Assembly (NCBI RefSeq): GCF_008711155.1 | Contig: NZ_VUYQ01000005.1 | Location: 186,001 to 250,000 of the forward strand | Direction: 5' to 3' | Length of the DNA stretch: 64,000 nucleotides | Source of the DNA: Dechloromonas sp. CZR5 | GTDB taxonomy: Bacteria; Pseudomonadota; Gammaproteobacteria; Burkholderiales; Rhodocyclaceae | Shown here: in pieces, positions 1 through 8,249 of the stretch | Layout: the number at the start of each line of letters is the position of its first letter | How positions within the stretch are numbered: the first letter of the stretch is position 1 | Position numbers and translations under genes: made by a program | Notes under the pieces: generated by a model | What the model was told of the DNA's origin: nothing | The model's input: the letters and a program-made list of their open reading frames with translations, nothing else | Database searches by the model: none

Positions 1-305
1 TGCACGGCCTGCGCGGCAAACAGTTCAATGGTGCGCTGGTCGAACAGTTTGTCCAATGCGTCGGCCTTTATCCCATCGGCACCCTGGTCGAACTCGATAC
101 CGGCGAGGTCGGGGTGGTGATCCAGCAGAACCGGGTACAGCGCTCGAGGCCGCGGATCGTCGTCATGCTTGATGCCGACAAGCAGCGCGTCCGGAACTAT
201 CGCGTCATCGACTTGCGTATCGATGCCAACGCCAAATTGCGCATCGCCAAGGCGCTACCGCATAACGCCTATGGTCTGGCAGCCAATGACTACTATCTCG
301 GATAA
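1..305 (+). CDS. HD-GYP domain c-di-GMP phosphodiesterase, C-terminal fragment
   Basis: The reading frame is open from the left edge to TAA at 303-305, so only about the last 100 residues are present. The visible part contains the phrase GLYPIGTLVELDTGEVGVV followed by a short beta-rich tail, which is the usual end of HD-GYP phosphodiesterases that carry an N-terminal DUF3391 domain. The catalytic HD and GYP motifs lie outside the window. The family hydrolyses cyclic di-GMP. The next gene, an EAL protein, overlaps its end, so the two were probably co-transcribed c-di-GMP enzymes. Family assignment is from tail similarity only. Confidence 0.75.
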   Translation, partial: HGLRGKQFNGALVEQFVQCVGLYPIGTLVELDTGEVGVVIQQNRVQRSRPRIVVMLDADKQRVRNYRVIDLRIDANAKLRIAKALPHNAYGLAANDYYLG

Positions 306-1974
306 CACCGGCTATATCGACTATGCGGCATTTTCGGTGAGTGCCGACGATCTGCACTCGTTGCGGGCACTCATCGACGTCTGGCGGTTGGCGATGGATC
401 GGGTGGCTGCTCGTTATGCGCCGACCCCCTTGCTCGGGGAGTTCGTCGAGCTGAGCAAGACACTACCGTTGCGCATCGACGAACTCGTCTGGCAACAGCA
501 CTGGATGCACGCATGGCACAAATTGAGCCGCCGGGGATTTTCGTCGGCGGATCTCTTCGGGTTCTTCAGTCACGCAATGGCCGAAGCCGAGATGGAGCTG
601 TTCGACGGACTGCCCCAGGTTGGGCGCGTGCAGCTCAAGTTGTTCGCCATTCTGCGGCGCTGTGTCGTGGCAGCCGTCAGTTGCGCGATCGAAGTGGGCG
701 AAGAGGCGCATGGAACGGATGCCGGGTTGCCGGGCGAGTGGGCCGCCATGCGCGCCTTGCGCGAGTGCGGGGAGAGCGGCCGACAGGTGGCTGTGCTTTC
801 CGTTTCGATGATCAACCGCCACGCCCGTTCTCACCTGACGGCCAGTGATCTGCAAAGCCTCCCCGCGCTGTTGTCCGAACAGCTGGGACGCCTGCTCAGG
901 CCGCAAGACCTGGCTTTTGTCGGACACGAGGGAGAATGGCTGTTGCTGCTGACGGATGTTTATTCGATGGCTCAGCCTGCCCTGGCGGCAACCCAGATCG
1001 CGCGGGTCTTCGATCACCCTGTGCGCTTGCTCGGCGGGCGTGCCGTTTCGCTCGATACGGCCATCGGTATCGCTCTCTTTCCCGATCACGGCGGCGATCC
1101 CGAGGAGGTTATCCAGGCAGCCCGCCTGGCACGTTCGAGCCTGCTCGTCAGCGGCGAACCCTTCACGATGTTCGACTGGATGATGAAAGTCGATTGGCAG
1201 GCGCGCCATCAGTTGTCCGAGGAGCTTCGCGAAGCCTTGCGCACGGATCGCCTGCAACTGTATCTGCAACCGCAGGTAGAGCTGGGTGGCGAAACGCGTT
1301 GCGTCGGGGCCGAACTCCTGCTGCGTTGGCGACGCAGCAACGGGGAATGGGTGCAGCCCCCTCTGATCATCGAATTGATCGAGGAATACGGCTGGCGCTC
1401 ACAGCTCACCGACTGGCTGGTGAGGGCGGCTCTGCGCTGCAGTGCGGAACTGGAAGCCGAAGGCATCGAAATGCCGTTGTCGTTGAACCTGACGGCCGGA
1501 GACCTGATCGACAGTGATTTGCCGGAACTGGTCGGGCAATGCCTGGAGACCTGGCAGCTTCCGGCCGAGCGTTTCACCTTCGAATTGACCGAATCGGCGA
1601 TGATGTACGACCGCCAGCGCAGCCTGGATATCATGATGCGGCTGCGCAATATGGGCATACGCTTCGCGCTCGATGATTTCGGCACCGGTTATTCATCATT
1701 GAGTTATCTGGCGACCTTGCCGGTCGACGAGATCAAGATCGACCGCTCGTTCATCGATGGCATGCTGTCGTCGGTGGACAAGTTGCGTATCGTCAAGACC
1801 ATCGTCGACCTGACGCACGACCTGGGTATGCTCTCCCTGGCCGAAGGGGTCGAAGTGGTCGGGCAGTGCGATGAACTCCGGGCGCTCGGTTGTACCCGGG
1901 TGCAGGGCTATCTGTACGGCAAACCCATGCCGATTGCCGCATTCATCGACTGGTATCGCGCTTTTCGGGCTTGA
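286..1974 (+). CDS. Degenerate-GGDEF / EAL c-di-GMP phosphodiesterase
   Basis: A 562-residue cytoplasmic protein with a helical N-terminal region (about 1-165), a degenerate GGDEF domain (about 170-320) and a C-terminal EAL domain (about 325-560). The GGDEF signature is replaced by HEGEW near residue 214, so cyclase activity is unlikely and the domain is probably regulatory. The EAL domain keeps most catalytic residues: ELL in place of EAL near 343, the Asn of NLTAGDL, the Glu of FELTES, DDFGTG, the Lys of EIKIDRSF, AEGVE and QGY. It should therefore hydrolyse c-di-GMP. The ATG at 286 lies inside the preceding HD-GYP gene; an in-frame ATG at 271 is an alternative. Confidence 0.88.
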   Translation: MTTISDNTGYIDYAAFSVSADDLHSLRALIDVWRLAMDRVAARYAPTPLLGEFVELSKTLPLRIDELVWQQHWMHAWHKLSRRGFSSADLFGFFSHAMAEAEMELFDGLPQVGRVQLKLFAILRRCVVAAVSCAIEVGEEAHGTDAGLPGEWAAMRALRECGESGRQVAVLSVSMINRHARSHLTASDLQSLPALLSEQLGRLLRPQDLAFVGHEGEWLLLLTDVYSMAQPALAATQIARVFDHPVRLLGGRAVSLDTAIGIALFPDHGGDPEEVIQAARLARSSLLVSGEPFTMFDWMMKVDWQARHQLSEELREALRTDRLQLYLQPQVELGGETRCVGAELLLRWRRSNGEWVQPPLIIELIEEYGWRSQLTDWLVRAALRCSAELEAEGIEMPLSLNLTAGDLIDSDLPELVGQCLETWQLPAERFTFELTESAMMYDRQRSLDIMMRLRNMGIRFALDDFGTGYSSLSYLATLPVDEIKIDRSFIDGMLSSVDKLRIVKTIVDLTHDLGMLSLAEGVEVVGQCDELRALGCTRVQGYLYGKPMPIAAFIDWYRAFRA

Positions 1975-2031
1975 ACAAAGCGCGCCCAGCGGAGACAATC
2001 CGCTGTCATTTCGCTCTCCCGGGGTGTTTTC

Positions 2032-2433
2032 ATGTTCGATCCGGTCATCAACAGCTTGCCCGCGTTCGCCGGCTACTTCGCTACCGCATTGGCCCTGCTT
2101 GCCTTGTTCGTCGTCCTCTATCTGTTCACGACGCCTTATAACGAAATGGCCCTGATCCGCGAGGGCAACACTGCCGCCGCCGTCAGTCTGGGCGGTGCCA
2201 TGATCGGCTATGCCTTGCCGATCGCAGTGTCCGTAGCGACCAGCCACAACATCGCCAGCATGGTCGGCTGGGGTGTGGTTGCCTGCATCGTGCAACTGCT
2301 GGCTTATATCGTGGCGCGTCTGGTGCTGCCGCAAATCGTGCAAAACATCCCGCTCGGCAAGGTGGCCTCGGGCATTTTCCTCGCTTCGCTTTCGCTCGGC
2401 ACCGGCATCCTGAATGCCGGCTGCATCATCTGA
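2032..2433 (+). CDS. DUF350 family inner-membrane protein (YjfL-like)
   Basis: A 133-residue integral membrane protein with four hydrophobic segments (about residues 10-31, 50-70, 77-100 and 108-130), matching DUF350 in length and pattern. Its biochemical function is unknown. It begins 57 bases after the EAL gene and is followed after 18 bases by the SPFH gene, then the DUF4178 gene and a small membrane peptide, all on the same strand. From general knowledge, DUF350 proteins travel with SPFH, DUF4178 and spermidine-synthase-like genes in envelope-stress modules, which fits this context. The specific role here is inference. Confidence 0.85.
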   Translation: MFDPVINSLPAFAGYFATALALLALFVVLYLFTTPYNEMALIREGNTAAAVSLGGAMIGYALPIAVSVATSHNIASMVGWGVVACIVQLLAYIVARLVLPQIVQNIPLGKVASGIFLASLSLGTGILNAGCII

Positions 2434-2451
2434 TCACACAAGGAGATAGTC

Positions 2452-3468
2452 ATGGCACTGATGGATTTCATCAAGAAACAGTTTATCGACATCCTGCAGT
2501 GGACCGAAGATGGCGACGGCACGCTGGCCTGGCGTTTTCCGATGGCCGAGATGGAGATACAGAACGGCGCCAGCCTGACGGTGCGCGAGTCGCAGGTCGC
2601 CATGTTCGTCAACGAAGGGCAGATCGCCGATGTGTTCGGCCCCGGGATGTACAAGCTGACGACCCAGACCCTGCCGGTCCTCACCTATCTGAAGAACTGG
2701 GACAAGCTGTTCGAGTCCCCGTTCAAGAGCGATGTCTATTTCTTCTCGACGCGCACCCAACTCGATCAGAAATGGGGGACACCCAACCCGATCACCATCC
2801 GCGACAAGGAATTCGGCATTGTCCGGATGCGGGCTTTCGGCATCTATGCCTATCATCTGACCGATCCCAAGGTTTTCTACCAGAAGATTTCCGGTACGCG
2901 CGACGTGTATTCCCGCGAGGAACTGGAAGGGCAGCTGCGCAACACCATTGTGGCCGGTATGACCGACCTGTTCGGCGAGTCGGGCAGTTCCTTCGTCGAC
3001 ATGGCCGGCAATCAGGACGAATTCGGCATGGCGATGATGGTCAAGATGAAGCCGGTGTTCGCCGAATACGGCCTGACGCTGGATTCGCTGGTCGTCCAGA
3101 ACGTTTCGCTGCCCGAAGAGCTGCAGAAGGTTCTCGACCAGAAGATCGGCATGAACATGGTCGGCGACATGCAGCGTTACACCCAGTACCAGGTCGCCAA
3201 CAGCATTCCTGATGCGGCGAAGAACGAAGGCGGCATGGCTGCCATGGGCGTTGGCCTGGGGGCCGGTGTCGGATTCGGCCAGGTCGTCGGTCAGGCAATG
3301 GCCTCCGCCATGCAGCCGGCTGCGGGTGCCGCGCCGACAACCGGCACGGTATCGGCCGACGACGTGGTGTCGACATTGGAAAAGCTGCATGGTCTGGTGG
3401 CCAAAGGCATTCTGAGCCAGGCCGAATTCGATGCGAAGAAGGCGGAACTGCTCAAGAAGCTGAACTGA
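2452..3468 (+). CDS. SPFH (band 7)-like protein with C-terminal SHOCT domain
   Basis: A 338-residue soluble protein. Residues about 25-240 resemble the YdjI/virion-core type of SPFH protein, a family of membrane-associated scaffold proteins. A glycine- and alanine-rich stretch (about 262-300) links this to a C-terminal SHOCT helical hairpin (about 308-338, containing KGILSQAEFDAKK), a motif thought to mediate oligomerisation. The start has a good ribosome site (AAGGAG, 2442-2447). It sits between DUF350 and the zinc-ribbon DUF4178 gene, consistent with a membrane-linked complex. No catalytic residues are recognised. Confidence 0.85.
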   Translation: MALMDFIKKQFIDILQWTEDGDGTLAWRFPMAEMEIQNGASLTVRESQVAMFVNEGQIADVFGPGMYKLTTQTLPVLTYLKNWDKLFESPFKSDVYFFSTRTQLDQKWGTPNPITIRDKEFGIVRMRAFGIYAYHLTDPKVFYQKISGTRDVYSREELEGQLRNTIVAGMTDLFGESGSSFVDMAGNQDEFGMAMMVKMKPVFAEYGLTLDSLVVQNVSLPEELQKVLDQKIGMNMVGDMQRYTQYQVANSIPDAAKNEGGMAAMGVGLGAGVGFGQVVGQAMASAMQPAAGAAPTTGTVSADDVVSTLEKLHGLVAKGILSQAEFDAKKAELLKKLN

Positions 3469-3478
3469 TCGGCGGTCG

Positions 3479-5410
3479 ATGGCCCTGTCCGCCTCCTGTC
3501 CATCCTGTGGTGCGCCGGTCCTCTTCAAGTCGGCCTCGTCGATCTTCGCCGTTTGCGCGTATTGCCAGAGCACGCTGGTCCGCCACGATCAGGCGCTGGA
3601 AGATATCGGCAAGATGGCGGCGCTGGTCGAGGATCGCTCGCCGCTGCAACTGGGCTCGGAGGGGCAATACAAGGGCGTGCATTTCGCCCTGATCGGACGC
3701 ATCCAGCTCAAGTACAGCCAAGGCACCTGGAATGAGTGGCATCTGTTGTTCGACGACATGCGAACAGGCTGGCTGTCAGAGGCCAGTGGAGAGTATGTAC
3801 TCACCTTCATGGAGCAGGCCCGGGAGCCGCTCCCAGCGTTTGCGGCGCTGAAAATCGGCCAGCGGCTTCAGGTGGCCAGCCGGGCATGGACGGTCAGCAA
3901 CCTCGAAAATGCCGAATGTATCGCCGGACAGGGCGAGTTGCCGTTCAAGGTCGGTGCCGGCTACCCTGTGGCGGCGGCCGATCTGCGCAACGAAAGCCAT
4001 TTTGCTACCCTGGATTATTCCGAGACGCCGCCCCTGTTCTTTGTCGGCGAGGCGGTCGAATTCAAATCCCTGCGCATGGCGAACCTGCGCGACGGGATGG
4101 CGTTACCGGATCGCACGGTTCCGGTACAGGTATTCCGCTGCCCGGCCTGCGGGGTGCCGATGCAGGCCCGTTCGAAGGACATCGTTGCCGTCGGCTGCGC
4201 CAGTTGTGGCATCGTGGTCGATACGACCGACCGGAACTACAAGGTGCTCTCCAAGGGGGCGGCCATGCGGGAAGCGCCGTATGTACCCCGCCTGCCGCTC
4301 GGCAGCAAGGGAAGCCTCGAAGGAAAGCCGGCGGAAGTGATTGGTTTTCTGGTCAAGCGCAGTGTCGAGGCAGGCATGAGCTACGCCTGGCGCGAATACC
4401 TGCTGGCCGGCGAAAACGGAACCTACCGCTGGCTGACCGAATACAACGGCCACTGGAATATTGTCGACGTGCTCTCCCGGCCGCCGGCAACCACCAAGGT
4501 GCTCGAGGTGACCGGGGTGAGTTTCGGTGGTCGGCATTTCAAGCATTTTGCGACGACCGACCGCGCCGAGGTGGTTCAGGTTCAGGGGGAATTTACCTGG
4601 AAGGTCCAGAGGGGAGAAACCAATCGTGTCGATGATTTTGTCGCGCCGCCGTTGATGCTGTCGCGGGAGCGAAGCGGCAAGGACATGAGCTGGTCGCAAG
4701 GGTGCTACGTCCAGCCCGCTACGATCGCCTCCGCGTTCGGCTTGCCGGGAGGGCTGCCCGAGCCGCTAGGTGTCTTTGCCAATCAGCCTAACCCATGGGC
4801 CGATACAACGCGGCGCATCTGGTTGCTGTTCGCCAAACTCCTGCTGGCGGCCGTTCTGGTGCAAGCATTCTTCATGCTCGTTTCTCCCGAAAAGCTGTTG
4901 TTGCGCCAGGACTTCACGTTCGAGCCGCGCAGCAACGAGGAGGTGCAGACCCGGGAGTTCCAGATAACCGGCAAGCCGCGCAAGATAGCCGTCCGCCAAT
5001 CGACTTCGCTGGACAACAACTGGATCGGCATCGACCTGCTGCTGGTGAACAAGACAACCGGTACCGCCTGGCCGGCGGCACGGGAGTTGTCGTACTACTG
5101 GGGCTACGACGACGGTAGCTGGACCGAGGGGAGCCGGAACGACGAGGTCGTGTTCCTGAACATTCCGGCCGGAACCTACTACCTGACGCTCGATCCGGAC
5201 ATGGCGCCGGACAAGTACGTTGCCGTGCGCGATCAGCTCGAGGTCGTGACGCCGCGGACCGGCTGGTCTAATCTCGTATTGCTGACCCTGTTCCTGCTGG
5301 TTTTTCCGGTATTCGCGACCCTGCGCCGCGCCGCGTTCGAAACCCGGCGCTGGGCGGAAAGCGACCACGCACCAGCGGGCAGCGACGACTCCGGCGGAGA
5401 TGACGACTGA
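3479..5410 (+). CDS. Zinc-ribbon DUF4178 membrane protein
   Basis: A 643-residue protein. An N-terminal zinc ribbon has Cys pairs CPSCG and CAYC (about residues 7-29), and a second ribbon CPACG/CASCG lies near residues 219-243. The stretches between and after the ribbons resemble tandem DUF4178 modules. Two hydrophobic segments (about 446-470 and 597-620) enclose a probable extracytoplasmic beta-rich domain, so the ribbons should face the cytoplasm. It starts 10 bases after the SPFH gene and its TGA overlaps the ATG of the following peptide gene. Role unknown; operon context suggests one membrane complex with DUF350 and SPFH. Confidence 0.82.
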   Translation: MALSASCPSCGAPVLFKSASSIFAVCAYCQSTLVRHDQALEDIGKMAALVEDRSPLQLGSEGQYKGVHFALIGRIQLKYSQGTWNEWHLLFDDMRTGWLSEASGEYVLTFMEQAREPLPAFAALKIGQRLQVASRAWTVSNLENAECIAGQGELPFKVGAGYPVAAADLRNESHFATLDYSETPPLFFVGEAVEFKSLRMANLRDGMALPDRTVPVQVFRCPACGVPMQARSKDIVAVGCASCGIVVDTTDRNYKVLSKGAAMREAPYVPRLPLGSKGSLEGKPAEVIGFLVKRSVEAGMSYAWREYLLAGENGTYRWLTEYNGHWNIVDVLSRPPATTKVLEVTGVSFGGRHFKHFATTDRAEVVQVQGEFTWKVQRGETNRVDDFVAPPLMLSRERSGKDMSWSQGCYVQPATIASAFGLPGGLPEPLGVFANQPNPWADTTRRIWLLFAKLLLAAVLVQAFFMLVSPEKLLLRQDFTFEPRSNEEVQTREFQITGKPRKIAVRQSTSLDNNWIGIDLLLVNKTTGTAWPAARELSYYWGYDDGSWTEGSRNDEVVFLNIPAGTYYLTLDPDMAPDKYVAVRDQLEVVTPRTGWSNLVLLTLFLLVFPVFATLRRAAFETRRWAESDHAPAGSDDSGGDDD

Positions 5411-5553
5411 TGTTCGATAAATTCAATCTGATCGCCGGCATCTTTGCGGTCGTGCTCTTCGCCTATGCACAGCAACAAGGCTGGAGCCTGTTCGACAACG
5501 TGGCGAATTCGGGACACGGCAGTTCGGGTAGCAGCCGCAGCTATCACAAGTAG
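5410..5553 (+). CDS. 47-residue single-pass membrane peptide
   Basis: This short gene starts with ATG at 5410, sharing one base with the TGA of the DUF4178 gene, which indicates translational coupling. The peptide has one hydrophobic segment (about residues 6-20, LIAGIFAVVLFAYA) followed by a polar Gly/Ser-rich tail ending SSRSYHK. It is not recognised as a named family. Its position at the end of the DUF350-SPFH-DUF4178 operon and its coupled start argue that it is real and a small subunit or regulator of that module. Function unknown. Confidence 0.7.
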   Translation: MFDKFNLIAGIFAVVLFAYAQQQGWSLFDNVANSGHGSSGSSRSYHK

Positions 5554-5691
5554 CCACTCGCCGCGCAAGCCCGCAGCACTGAAATCGTACCGAATGGCCC
5601 GGCCAACTGATCCATCGCCTACCGCTTGCTACTTGAAAAAAATAGTGAAAACGTTAAGTTATGGTTTGTTTCAAGAAATGACTTTAGCTTG

Positions 5692-6192
5692 ATGCGCCTT
5701 TTTTCGTTTGTACCCGTTTGCCTCGTCGTTGTGTTGCTTGCTGCTTGCAGCGGCCCGGGGCCGCGTTCGACCGCAACAACCGAGCCGGCAGAGCAATCCG
5801 CCCGTGCCGGCAGCGACAAAGGCAACGAAATCGTTTTCTACGCCATGGGCCTGATCGATACCGGTTATCGTTTTGGCGGCAAGAACCCCGAGGCGGGCCT
5901 CGATTGCAGCGGCATGGTCAGCTATATCTACGGCCAGGCAGCCGGCTTGAAGGTTCAGGGCAGTGCGGCCGACATTGCCCGCAGCAGCAGGCCGGTCGAC
6001 AGGAATTCCCTGCGTCCCGGCGATCTTGTTTTCTTCAATACCCTGAATCGCTCGTTTTCGCACGTCGGCATTTATATCGGCGACACGCGCTTCATTCATG
6101 CGCCGTCGAGCAATGGCAAGGTACGTATCGATCGCTTGAGCGACGCTTACTACGCCCGACGTTTCGAGGCTGCCCGCACCTTCTTCGACTAG
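5692..6192 (+). CDS. NlpC/P60 family cell-wall endopeptidase lipoprotein
   Basis: A 166-residue lipoprotein. The signal sequence from MRLFSF ends in the lipobox LLAAC, placing the mature protein on a membrane facing the periplasm. The C40 peptidase domain shows the catalytic Cys in LDCSGMVSYIY, the His in SHVGIYIG and the third polar residue in FIHAPSS. The family cleaves peptide bonds in peptidoglycan stems. The ATG at 5692 is chosen because it gives a clean signal peptide; an upstream in-frame start at 5626 would bury it. The preceding 138 bases appear to be leader or promoter. Confidence 0.9.
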   Translation: MRLFSFVPVCLVVVLLAACSGPGPRSTATTEPAEQSARAGSDKGNEIVFYAMGLIDTGYRFGGKNPEAGLDCSGMVSYIYGQAAGLKVQGSAADIARSSRPVDRNSLRPGDLVFFNTLNRSFSHVGIYIGDTRFIHAPSSNGKVRIDRLSDAYYARRFEAARTFFD

Positions 6193-6263
6193 TCCGCGCG
6201 CCATGTTGCTCCTCATTGCCGGGCGGCTGGCGACTCGCTCGCCCCGGCCCGGTGACGCCGCCA

Positions 6264-6292
6264 TGGACGCACGGCATCACAGCGGGTAGAAT
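6264..6292 (+). promoter_or_regulatory. Candidate sigma-70 promoter for tRNA-Arg
   Basis: A -35-like TGGACG (6264-6269) and a -10-like TAGAAT (6287-6292) are separated by 17 bases, and the -10 ends 13 bases before the tRNA. Spacing and position suit a tRNA promoter; the -35 is a partial match. Confidence 0.4.
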
Positions 6293-6305
6293 GCCTCCCT
6301 CCCAA

Positions 6306-6382
6306 GCGCCCATAGCTCAGCTGGATAGAGTACTGCCCTCCGAAGGCAGGGGTCGTGCGTTCGAATCGCGCTGGGCGCGCCA
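6306..6382 (+). tRNA. tRNA-Arg (anticodon CCG)
   Basis: A 77-base cloverleaf. The 5' acceptor strand GCGCCCA (6306-6312) pairs with TGGGCGC (6372-6378), followed by discriminator G and an encoded CCA. The D-arm begins TAGCTCAGCTGGATAGAG. The anticodon stem CTGCC/GGCAG encloses the loop CTCCGAA, so the anticodon is CCG and it reads CGG arginine codons. The T-loop TTCGAATC is standard. Confidence 0.97.
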
Positions 6383-6392
6383 AGCATTTCCG

Positions 6393-6424
6393 AAACGGCA
6401 CTTCGTCACGAAGTGCCGTTTTGC
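6393..6424 (+). terminator. Rho-independent terminator after tRNA-Arg
   Basis: A perfect 13-bp stem AAACGGCACTTCG/CGAAGTGCCGTTT with a three-base loop starts 10 bases after the tRNA and runs into a short T-tract. It is A/T-flanked on both sides and may also serve the convergent HicA-like gene that ends at 6452. Confidence 0.85.
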
Positions 6425-6451
6425 ATTTCGGGGAACGGATTCCTTCCGGAC

Positions 6452-6730
6452 CTAGAGATTGCCGCTTTCGTATGCCGAGAGCGTGACGCCGGCATGGGTC
6501 AGGACTTCGCGGATACTCTTGATGTCGGTCCGGCTGCAGGTGCTGCTGTTGTGCGGATGGTGCAGAAAGGCCTCGACCTTGTTCAGCGTGACCTTGAAGC
6601 GGGCGCCATGCGAGGGTTCGATATCGGCGCCGAGGTGGTGGAGCAGGGATTCGATCTCGCGCCAGTGGATGTTTGCCGAGGGCGGGTCCTGGAAGATGCT
6701 GCGCATCAGGTGGGCATGCTTGTGACTCAT
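6452..6730 (-). CDS. Orphan HicA-like (YcfA) protein
   Basis: A 92-residue protein with the short alpha-beta-beta-alpha (dsRBD-like) pattern of HicA mRNA interferases: a helix containing IHWREIESLLHHLGA, then SHGARFKVTLN with a His at the place where HicA toxins have their catalytic His, then a short HHPH segment. A HicB antitoxin gene would normally overlap or follow; none is visible on either side. It may be a solitary, possibly non-toxic HicA-fold protein. The C-terminal half (residues about 55-92) extends beyond the minimal HicA fold. Family call is moderate, function uncertain. Confidence 0.6.
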   Translation of the reverse strand: MSHKHAHLMRSIFQDPPSANIHWREIESLLHHLGADIEPSHGARFKVTLNKVEAFLHHPHNSSTCSRTDIKSIREVLTHAGVTLSAYESGNL

Positions 6731-6786
6731 GATGAAGCTCCAAGCGGTTTGTGCTTCACCATTCTATGCCTTCGTCGGCGGGGGCG

Positions 6787-7272
6787 TTAGGCAAAAACGA
6801 TTTTCAGCAGGGCCAGTGCGAACAAAGTGTACCCGGCCGCAACAAGATCGTCGGCCATGACCCCGAAGCCGTTCTTGACGTGTTCGTCGAAGTAACGCGC
6901 GGGCTGCGGCTTGGTGATGTCGAAATAGCGGAAGAGCATGAAGGCGGCGAGCTGCCAGAAGAAAGTATCCGGCGTCATCAGCAGCACCAGCCAGAAGGGT
7001 ACGATCTCGTCCCAGACGATGCTGCCGTGGTCGGGGTCACCCAGCGCCCTGCCAGTGACGTCGATGAACCAGATGCCGCCGAGATAGGCAGCGGCCAGCA
7101 GGCCGAGCAGCGGCAATTCCTCGAAATAGGGGCGGAAGAGCACGAAGCTCAGCCACGCGAACAACGTGCCGAAGGTGCCCGGGGCCTTGGGGGCCAGGCC
7201 GCTGCCGCAACCCAGCGCGAAGAAGTGCGCCGGGTGGGCGAGCAGGAAGGCGAAATCCGGCTTACGCGGCAA
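6787..7272 (-). CDS. pgpA: Phosphatidylglycerophosphatase A
   Basis: An inner-membrane phosphatase that converts phosphatidylglycerophosphate to phosphatidylglycerol. Family signatures visible are GCGSGLAPKAPGTFGTL near the N-terminus, then DHGSIVWDEI and FDITKP, with several hydrophobic segments. Chosen start is TTG at 7272, which overlaps the thiL stop and gives 161 residues, near the family's usual length. The frame stays open to an ATG at 7353 within thiL, but those extra 27 residues look unlike the family. thiL lies directly upstream, an arrangement common in proteobacteria. Confidence 0.88.
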   Translation of the reverse strand: MPRKPDFAFLLAHPAHFFALGCGSGLAPKAPGTFGTLFAWLSFVLFRPYFEELPLLGLLAAAYLGGIWFIDVTGRALGDPDHGSIVWDEIVPFWLVLLMTPDTFFWQLAAFMLFRYFDITKPQPARYFDEHVKNGFGVMADDLVAAGYTLFALALLKIVFA

Positions 7273-8245
7273 AGTGGTCGTATCCGTGACGGTCGAATGA
7301 GACCGGATTGAAGTCCGGGTCGTAGACCGTGACTGCACCGGCCTCGCCGGCAACGATCTCGCCGATGTGCCAGAGCGGCAACTCCAGGCGGGCCGCGATC
7401 TGCGCGATGGTCAGGCTGAGCGAGCCTGGTGCGGTGAAACACAGTTCGTAGTCGTCGCCGCCGGCCACCTGGCATTCGAGTGCGATGCGGCGCAAGTCGG
7501 CATCGTAGGTTCCGCCGCTTCCGGCCAGATCCTTCAGTTGCGGCAACTGGACCAGCTTGACGGCAGCGGCGCAGCCCGAGCGTTCGCAGATATGACCAAG
7601 ATCGGCGAGCAGGCCGTCGGAGACGTCGATGGCGGCGGTGGCGATGCCAACCAGCGCCTGCCCGAGAGCGACCCGGGGACGCGGTCTTTCCAGTGCCGCA
7701 ATGCACAGGCGCGGCCAGGGAGCCGGTAATTCAATCTTGCCCTGCAGGTGGGCGAGGCCCAGTGCGGCGAGGCCGGGGCGGCCGGAAACCCAGATCTGGT
7801 CGCCGACCTGGGCGCCGTCGCGACGCAGGGCACGGCCCGGCTCGACTTCGCCCATGGCGGTGATGCAGACGTTGAGCGGCCCCTTGGTGGTGTCGCCGCC
7901 GATCACGTCGACGTCGTATTCCCTGGCACAGGCGAAGAAGCCATCGGCGAAGGCGGCGATCCACGCTTCGTCGACCGTCGGCAGGGCGCCGGCCAGCGTC
8001 ACCCAGCGCGGCGTGGCACCCATGGCGGCGAGGTCGGAGAGGTTGACGGCCAGCGCCTTCCAGCCGAGGTTCTTCGGGTCGGTGTCGGGCAGGAAGTGCG
8101 TACCGGCGACCAGCATGTCGGTGGTGACCGCCAGTTGTTTGCCGGGTGTAGTCTGGACCAGCGCGCAGTCGTCACCGGGGCCGAGAACAGCCGAGGGCGT
8201 AGGCCGGGCGAAATACTTGTCGATCAGCGCGAATTCGCCGGCCAT
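7262..8245 (-). CDS. thiL: Thiamine-monophosphate kinase
   Basis: A 327-residue ATP-dependent kinase making thiamine diphosphate from thiamine monophosphate in the cytoplasm. It shows the PurM/ThiL-fold motifs GPGDDCAL near residue 23, TTDMLVAGTHF, VNLSDLAAMGA, and the nucleotide-binding GGDTTKGPL and DVSDGL segments. Length is normal. It lies in a leftward run with nusB upstream (four-base gap) and pgpA downstream (overlapping), so the riboflavin, NusB and thiamine genes form one operon. No TPP riboswitch is visible ahead of it. Confidence 0.95.
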   Translation of the reverse strand: MAGEFALIDKYFARPTPSAVLGPGDDCALVQTTPGKQLAVTTDMLVAGTHFLPDTDPKNLGWKALAVNLSDLAAMGATPRWVTLAGALPTVDEAWIAAFADGFFACAREYDVDVIGGDTTKGPLNVCITAMGEVEPGRALRRDGAQVGDQIWVSGRPGLAALGLAHLQGKIELPAPWPRLCIAALERPRPRVALGQALVGIATAAIDVSDGLLADLGHICERSGCAAAVKLVQLPQLKDLAGSGGTYDADLRRIALECQVAGGDDYELCFTAPGSLSLTIAQIAARLELPLWHIGEIVAGEAGAVTVYDPDFNPVSFDRHGYDHFAA

Positions 8246-8249
8246 CGCC

